Shown: piece by piece, positions 6,979 through 10,474 of the stretch
How the letters are laid out: each line of letters begins with the position of its first letter
Numbering within the stretch: position 1 is the stretch's first letter
Source: Rickettsiaceae bacterium
GTDB taxonomy: Bacteria; Pseudomonadota; Alphaproteobacteria; Rickettsiales; Rickettsiaceae
Assembly: GCA_017995275.1 (NCBI GenBank)
Contig: JAGOJE010000019.1
Coordinates: 1-10,474 of the forward strand
Direction: 5' to 3'
Length of the DNA: 10,474 bases
Notes under the pieces: generated by a model
What the model saw: only the letters and a program-made list of their open reading frames with translations
The model's database searches: none
What the model was told of the DNA's origin: nothing
Made by a program: the position numbers and the translations under genes

Positions 6979-8748
6979 ATGATGAATAAATACGAGCTTA
7001 ATAGGTTTTCAAGAGTGGGGTCAGACAATTTTGAACAAATGGTAACTACGGAAGGTGCACTTCTTGTTGACAAGACTCTTCTCATAAAAGACATACTCAA
7101 TATAGCTGGTGTTTCCTTAATAACTCGGCCAAGGCGCTGGGGAAAGACTCTAAACATGAGAATGCTACAGTATTTCTTCTCCATTCCAGTAAAAAGTGAT
7201 GGGTCAATAGATGAAGAAAGACTCGCTCAGAAAAAAGCCATATTCGCTAAAATGAAAATTGGTCAGCAATACCCAGAAATAGTTGAAGAATATTGTGGAA
7301 AATATCCTGTTATTTACACAAGCTTTAAAGATATAAGTGGAACTGAGTTAGGAGACGTAGAAGATGATCTAAAATCTGTCGTCCGTAGAATGTTTTCCGC
7401 TCATAGATATTTGCTATTAAGTGATAAAATATTTGAAGATCAGAAAAATGAAATAAAGAAGTTTCTTGATAGATCAGTTTCTGATTCTGGACTCAAAAGT
7501 TCAATTCTATCACTTAACGAATTATTATCGCGACACTTTGATAAGAAAGCTATTATTCTCATAGACGAATATGATACACCAATGAATTATTGGTATTCAA
7601 AAAAGCTTGTTAATCCAGGACTTGGAGAAGAGCCTGGAAAAATTCTGGAACTATTCAGAGGAATTTTCGGTTCCGCTCTCAAAGATAATGATTTCCTTGA
7701 AAGAGCTGTTGTTACAGGAATACTCCGTATTGCTAAGGCCAATTTATTTTCTGGTATAAATAATTTCACCGAAAGCTCTATTTTGGATAAAAGATATGCT
7801 CCTCACTTTGGTTTTGTGGAGGAAGAAGTGAGAGGTTTGCTTCATGATTGCGATATGGATCATGATGATAAGGCAATAAACGATATTAAGTCCTGGTATA
7901 ATGGCTATAATATAGGTGGAATCACAATCTATAACCCATGGTCCATAATTAATTACCTTAGAGAAAGAGAGCTTAAAGCCTACTGGGTCGCTACCGGTAG
8001 CACTGCAATGCTTGAGACAGCTGCACTTTTGGATGATTTTCAGCCAGAAATCCAGCTCCTAATAGAAGGCGGCAACATAAATATGACTGCAGATCCTCAT
8101 ATGGTGTTTTCTGAAGTAAAAACATCACATGAGGCTTTCTATAATTTGCTCCTGTTTTCGGGATATTTAACCGTGAAAGATATTCTCAGCAAAAGAGCGA
8201 GTATTTACGAGTGCGAAGTAAAAATTCCTAACTATGAGTTACAAGAAATTTTTGAAACATTCGTAATAAAATGGATTAGCAGGAAGTTTAACATAGAACA
8301 AACAGAATATAGTAATTTTATCAAAGGGTTTTTATCTGGCGATGTGGAAGGGTTTGTATTGAAGCTAAAAAAATACATTGAATTTTCTGCGAGCTATTTT
8401 TCAACTGGTAATGAGAAAGCTGAGGTTTTTTATAATGGCCTTATGCTAGGTTTGATTGCAACTATTTCTTACTCATATTTTGTAGAAACAGAACGCGAAT
8501 CCGGCTCTGGTCGCGTGGATCTACTTCTTATTCCCAAACCTAGGACCAGAGAAAGAACAGCCTTTGTTATCGAGTTCAAGGTGCTAAAAGATGCTGGTGG
8601 AGATTTAAAAGCAAGAGCAGATGAGGCGCTAGCTCAAATTAAATCTAAAAATTATGCATCTAAAATTTCTGTTCACGAAAATATCGAGCGTACCATAATG
8701 CTAGGGCTTGCTTTTTGTGGAAAAGAAGTTCAAGCTTCTTGGGAGTAA
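6979..8748 (+). CDS. AAA-ATPase-like / PDDEXK_9 protein, paralog 2
   Basis: A 589-residue intact paralog of the 4795-6567 protein, with the same order of parts. The shortened Walker A is TRPRRWGKT (about residues 49-57), Walker B is IILIDEYDTPMN (about 191-202), and the PD-(D/E)XK core is GRVDLLLIP with FVIEFK (about 511-534). The first Met of the MM pair is used here; either gives essentially the same protein. Most of the protein aligns without gaps to its neighbour. The stretch between EYCGKYP and Walker B (about residues 108-190) is much more diverged, and two other stretches are almost identical in DNA. It is bracketed by two inward-pointing group II intron 3' ends. ATP hydrolysis and nuclease function are inferred from motifs; the biological role is unknown. 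Confidence 0.92.
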   Translation: MMNKYELNRFSRVGSDNFEQMVTTEGALLVDKTLLIKDILNIAGVSLITRPRRWGKTLNMRMLQYFFSIPVKSDGSIDEERLAQKKAIFAKMKIGQQYPEIVEEYCGKYPVIYTSFKDISGTELGDVEDDLKSVVRRMFSAHRYLLLSDKIFEDQKNEIKKFLDRSVSDSGLKSSILSLNELLSRHFDKKAIILIDEYDTPMNYWYSKKLVNPGLGEEPGKILELFRGIFGSALKDNDFLERAVVTGILRIAKANLFSGINNFTESSILDKRYAPHFGFVEEEVRGLLHDCDMDHDDKAINDIKSWYNGYNIGGITIYNPWSIINYLRERELKAYWVATGSTAMLETAALLDDFQPEIQLLIEGGNINMTADPHMVFSEVKTSHEAFYNLLLFSGYLTVKDILSKRASIYECEVKIPNYELQEIFETFVIKWISRKFNIEQTEYSNFIKGFLSGDVEGFVLKLKKYIEFSASYFSTGNEKAEVFYNGLMLGLIATISYSYFVETERESGSGRVDLLLIPKPRTRERTAFVIEFKVLKDAGGDLKARADEALAQIKSKNYASKISVHENIERTIMLGLAFCGKEVQASWE

Positions 8749-8823
8749 TTGACTTCCCTATTTTCCATAACCTTAGATTATAATACTCGAATCGCCAAGT
8801 CTGCTCGTCACAGCTTTTCCTGG

Positions 8824-9110
8824 TTAGCTATTGCTCCCTACACCTAACAGAGAAGTATTCACTGTTAGGTCATCAAGCTCACTATGAGTATTCGATTCTT
8901 TGGTTTCATTAGAAACTGTGTCTCCAGTTTGTTGAAATTCTAGGTTACCAAAAATTTCCTCTAGCACCGTATCGTTGCCACTACATGCACCAAGCACTAT
9001 AGTGGAATTTGTTGGGATTGTTAAATCGTAATATTTTACCTGTTCTTCTATATTATCAATTTGCAATACTTCTCCAAGCCTTCTAGAAGTAAACAGCATA
9101 ACCTTATCTT
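8824..9110 (-). pseudogene. C-terminal gene fragment lying 3' of the intron (downstream exon)
   Basis: Directly after the 3' end of intron copy B, the minus strand stays open for 95 codons (beginning DKVMLFTSRRLGEVLQIDN) and ends at TAA 8826-8824. Its composition is normal for coding DNA, with an acidic, Ser/Thr-rich tail (GDTVSNETKESNTHSELDD). An ATG lies within domain VI of the intron, but a start there would read intron RNA as protein, so I treat the frame as the downstream exon of an interrupted gene. The upstream exon is not on the far side of the intron remnant, where an IS6 element and an IS21 fragment now lie. I do not recognise the protein family. It converges on the ATPase gene at 6979-8748, 75 bases away. 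Confidence 0.5.
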
Positions 9111-9157
9111 GTAGAGTAGCCAGCCTAAGATTGCTCCTAGGCCAGCCAGCCCTCGAG
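9111..9157 (-). ncRNA. Group II intron domain VI and 3' splice site, copy B
   Basis: The stem GCCTAGGA with TCTTAGGC (one G-U pair) is capped by GCAA. A basal GAG...CTC helix follows, and an unpaired A at 9117 is the seventh base from the 3' end. The intron ends ...CTCTAC at 9111. Several stem bases differ from copy A, yet pairing is kept. Confidence 0.82.
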
Positions 9158-9191
9158 GAACGGAGCATGCGAGTTTCCCAGCACTCCGCTC
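9158..9191 (-). ncRNA. Group II intron domain V, copy B
   Basis: A 34-nt hairpin aligned without gaps to copy A: it starts GAGC (AGC triad), has a GAAA loop and ends GTTC. Relative to copy A, two A-U pairs have become G-C pairs. One upper-stem pair is now a mismatch, another is a G-U, and the bulge reads UG instead of CG. It is recognisable but slightly eroded. Confidence 0.9.
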
Positions 9192-9196
9192 GGGCA

Positions 9197-9451
9197 TTAA
9201 TAAGGCTGAATTATTCGAAGCCCAGCAAAGTCTTCGTAATTGATGATGGTTTTGCGCTTCAACCTCTGTTCTTCTCGTTGTTCAAAGTATTCTCTGTACA
9301 TTGGATTGAAAGGCGTTGCTTCGCTTTTGATTTTGACATGTCTACGAATTTTAGTATCCCTTGCGTTTTTCAGATATAGTAGCTTTGAATTGCCATTTTT
9401 CTCTTTTGTTTTGCAATAGAATCTCCATTTGCTTTCCTTGAGTGTTGTAAA
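9197..9451 (-). pseudogene. Group II intron reverse transcriptase/maturase, C-terminal 83 codons
   Basis: The frame has no internal stop and ends at TAA 9199-9197. It contains LYLKNARDTKIRRHVKIK followed by EATPFNPMYREYFEQRE. The pattern I-RRH-x-KI...A-x-P-x-x-P....YF-x-x-R is the known extreme C-terminus of bacterial group II intron-encoded proteins, after the maturase and endonuclease regions. The RT palm with its YADD motif, the maturase domain and any HNH motif are missing: the frame runs straight into the IS6 terminal repeat at 9452-9453 and meets a stop about 30 bases further on. There is no start codon before MYREYF, so it is a dead 3' fragment. The stop lies a few bases before domain V, as is normal. 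Confidence 0.82.
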
Positions 9452-9452
9452 G

Positions 9453-9467
9453 GGTTTTGTCGCATCT
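9453..9467 (+). repeat. IS6 left terminal inverted repeat
   Basis: Fifteen bases that match the reverse complement of 10275-10289 at 12 positions. This end cuts into the group II intron reverse transcriptase remnant. Confidence 0.85.
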
Positions 9468-9517
9468 ATTGCATCTGAGATTTAAAATGGTTATCATGAA
9501 ATAAAAATACTAGTAAA

Positions 9518-10225
9518 ATGCGATTTCAAATTTCTCCAAAACTATATAAATATTTCAAGGGGTTTTGCTCTTCTCCAGAAATAATAATGTTATTTGTATA
9601 TATGAAATGTAGGTTTTCATTGAGCTATAGAGACTTAGAAGAAATGGCCATAATTCGTGGTATTACAATAGATCATGCTACTTTACAAAGATGGGTAATG
9701 AAATTTGTGTTTCTAATAGAAATGCAGGTCAAAAAGCATAAATCTCCGGTTGGTAAAAGTTGGAGAATGGATGAAACATATATAAAAGTCAAAGGCGTCT
9801 GGTGTTATCTTTATAGAGCCGTAGATTCCAAGGGCAACACCATTGACTTTTTACTTAGAAAACATCGAGATTTGGCTGCCGCTAAAGCCTTTTTCCGTAA
9901 AGCTTTTAGAAATAATGGTTGTCCTGATAAAGTAGCAATTGATAAGAGTGGTAGTAATATTTCAGCTCTTAATAGCATGAATCAAAACTTGTCTATTGAT
10001 CAACGTATTACAATTCGTCAAAGCAAATATCTTAATAATATTGTTGAGCAAGATCATCGCTTTATTAAGAAAAGAACTAAGCCAATGCTTGGATTTAAAA
10101 GTTTCCGTTCAGCTAAGATTACTATAGATGGTATTGAAAATATTCGGATAATTCAAAAGGGACAAATTATAGGGAATAATGATAATGTTTCTACCTTTGA
10201 AAACTTTGTTCAGCTAATGGCATAA
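9518..10225 (+). CDS. IS6-family DDE transposase
   Basis: A 235-residue transposase, the usual length for the family. An N-terminal helical DNA-binding segment contains the family pattern FSLSYRDLEEMAIIRGI (about residues 33-49), then HATLQRWV (53-60). The catalytic DDE core is complete: D85 in WRMDETYIKVKG, D142 in VAIDKSGSN and E177 in NNIVEQDHRFIKKR. The last two residues are separated by 34 residues, the D-34-E spacing of IS6. The C-terminal GFKSFRSAKITIDGIENIRII is also typical. No frameshift or stop is seen and both terminal repeats are present, so it may still be active. The enzyme cuts and joins DNA at the element's ends, and IS6 members move by replicative cointegrate formation. No clear Shine-Dalgarno sequence precedes ATG 9518. 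Confidence 0.95.
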   Translation: MRFQISPKLYKYFKGFCSSPEIIMLFVYMKCRFSLSYRDLEEMAIIRGITIDHATLQRWVMKFVFLIEMQVKKHKSPVGKSWRMDETYIKVKGVWCYLYRAVDSKGNTIDFLLRKHRDLAAAKAFFRKAFRNNGCPDKVAIDKSGSNISALNSMNQNLSIDQRITIRQSKYLNNIVEQDHRFIKKRTKPMLGFKSFRSAKITIDGIENIRIIQKGQIIGNNDNVSTFENFVQLMA

Positions 10226-10274
10226 ATTTATTAAAAACTACAATTTTACGGAGATATTGTCTCTTGACTTATAC

Positions 10275-10289
10275 AAATGCGACAGAGCC
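10275..10289 (-). repeat. IS6 right terminal inverted repeat
   Basis: Reverse-complement partner of 9453-9467, with 12 of 15 matches. It interrupts an istB-like reading frame coming from the right. Confidence 0.85.
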
Positions 10290-10363
10290 GATAACCTCTC
10301 ATTTATGGATGCTGCAATCCCAGCTAACTTAAATTCCTTTAGACTATTAAGCAATCCTTTCAT
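10290..10363 (-). pseudogene. istB: IS21-type istB (helper ATPase) 5' fragment, cut by IS6
   Basis: About 24 codons starting MKGLLNSLKEFKLAGIAAS resemble the N-terminus of IstB-like helper ATPases (LKELRLxGMA pattern). I chose ATG 10363 because AGGG lies just upstream at normal spacing; the in-frame ATG at 10375 is less likely. The frame runs into the IS6 right end at 10289 and would stop at 10238, far short of the usual 240 or so residues, with no P-loop left. It overlaps the end of the istA-like frame by 17 bases, the usual istA-istB arrangement. The similarity is short, so the call leans on that context. Confidence 0.55.
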
Positions 10364-10474
10364 AATTTCCCTCATGATTTACGTCATTATCGTAACAGTA
10401 ATTATTTTCAGGTAATGGTAATTTCTGACAGTTGCTCACTAATATATTCCTTATTTTTACATAAGACCCTATTC
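10347..10474 (-). pseudogene. istA: IS21-type istA transposase C-terminus (runs off the window)
   Basis: The minus strand is open from the window edge to TAA 10349-10347, 41 codons. The end reads YVKIRNILVSNCQKLPLP, then NDVNHEGNYERIA. This follows the C-terminal layout of IstA transposases (a lysine-rich Y..IKNIL helix, then a proline stretch and a HEN-x-RG-x-YY-like end), though the last motif is only partly kept. The 17-base overlap with the istB-like start supports the pairing. The catalytic DDE region would lie to the right of the window, so I cannot tell whether the gene is otherwise intact. Confidence 0.5.

Larger units (their letters stand above)
9111..9451 (-). mobile_element. Group II intron remnant, copy B (RT C-terminus, domains V and VI)
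   Basis: On the minus strand this holds 83 codons of the intron reverse transcriptase (9451-9197), then domain V (9191-9158) and domain VI with the 3' splice site at 9111. The left terminal repeat of the IS6 element replaces everything 5' of 9451, so domains I-III and most of the protein are gone. Copy A is its inverted, shorter relative. The two differ at many positions but keep the same RNA fold, so they come from related introns and not from a recent duplication. Confidence 0.87.
9453..10289 (+). mobile_element. IS6-family insertion sequence, 837 bp, apparently complete
   Basis: The ends are inverted repeats: GGTTTTGTCGCATCT at 9453-9467 and, on the opposite strand, GGCTCTGTCGCATTT at 10289-10275, matching at 12 of 15 positions. 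They resemble the GGYTCTGTYGCA ends of IS6/IS26 elements. The length is within the family's usual range of about 0.8 kb, and the one transposase gene fills the interior. The 8-base flanks are TTGTAAAG (9445-9452) and GATAACCT (10290-10297). They do not match, so there is no target-site duplication. Confidence 0.88.

Noticed and set aside
8738..8765. Possible terminator hairpin GGGAGT...ACTTCCC after the second paralog
   Set aside because: The stem is short with a bulge, overlaps the last codons, and is followed only by TATTTT; too weak to call.
9131..9379. 82-codon plus-strand frame
   Set aside because: It is antisense to the group II intron reverse transcriptase remnant and domain V, both of which have recognisable features on the minus strand.

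Overview
AT-rich bacterial DNA (roughly a third G+C by eye), read without database searches. A kinesin-light-chain-like TPR array, three ATPase/PD-(D/E)XK fusion proteins in a row, decayed group II introns and nested insertion sequences suggest an accessory region of a host-associated bacterium. An intracellular alphaproteobacterium of the Rickettsiales type is my best guess. It is an inference from gene content and base composition, not proven by any marker gene here.

Layout. Bases 1-3018 (+) hold most of a very large TPR protein whose frame is open at the left window edge; sixteen 42-residue repeats make up two thirds of it. After a 236-base gap with a good promoter comes an ATPase_2/DUF234-type protein (3255-4718, +). 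Next are two paralogous AAA-ATPase-like/PDDEXK_9 proteins (4795-6567 and 6979-8748, +), each with its own extended -10 promoter. All three ATPases join an N-terminal P-loop ATPase to a C-terminal PD-(D/E)XK nuclease-like fold.

The most informative non-coding content is a pair of structured elements, one on each side of the second paralog and pointing towards it. Both are 3' ends of group II introns. Each has the last codons of the intron reverse transcriptase with its stop, a canonical 34-nt domain V (AGC triad, GAAA loop, 2-nt bulge), and a domain VI with an unpaired A seven bases from a 3' end of the form ...CTAC. Similarity between the copies stops exactly at that 3' end. The first copy (6726-6853, +) keeps only 14 reverse transcriptase codons; the second (9111-9451, -) keeps 83. 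Beyond the second copy's 3' end lies an open 95-codon C-terminal gene fragment (8824-9110, -) that looks like the downstream exon of an interrupted gene.

At the right end an apparently complete IS6-family element (9453-10289, 837 bp, 12/15 terminal inverted repeats, DDE transposase) truncates the intron reverse transcriptase on its left and an IS21-type istA/istB pair on its right (10290-10474, -). There is no 8-bp target duplication, so the IS6 copy probably joined two unrelated remnants through an IS6-mediated deletion or by recombination.

The window therefore reads as a TPR protein plus a nuclease-ATPase cluster, followed by a graveyard of nested mobile elements. Whether the TPR protein and the three ATPases form one functional system cannot be settled here: they have separate promoters, and at least two of them are recent duplicates that share segments of near-identical DNA.
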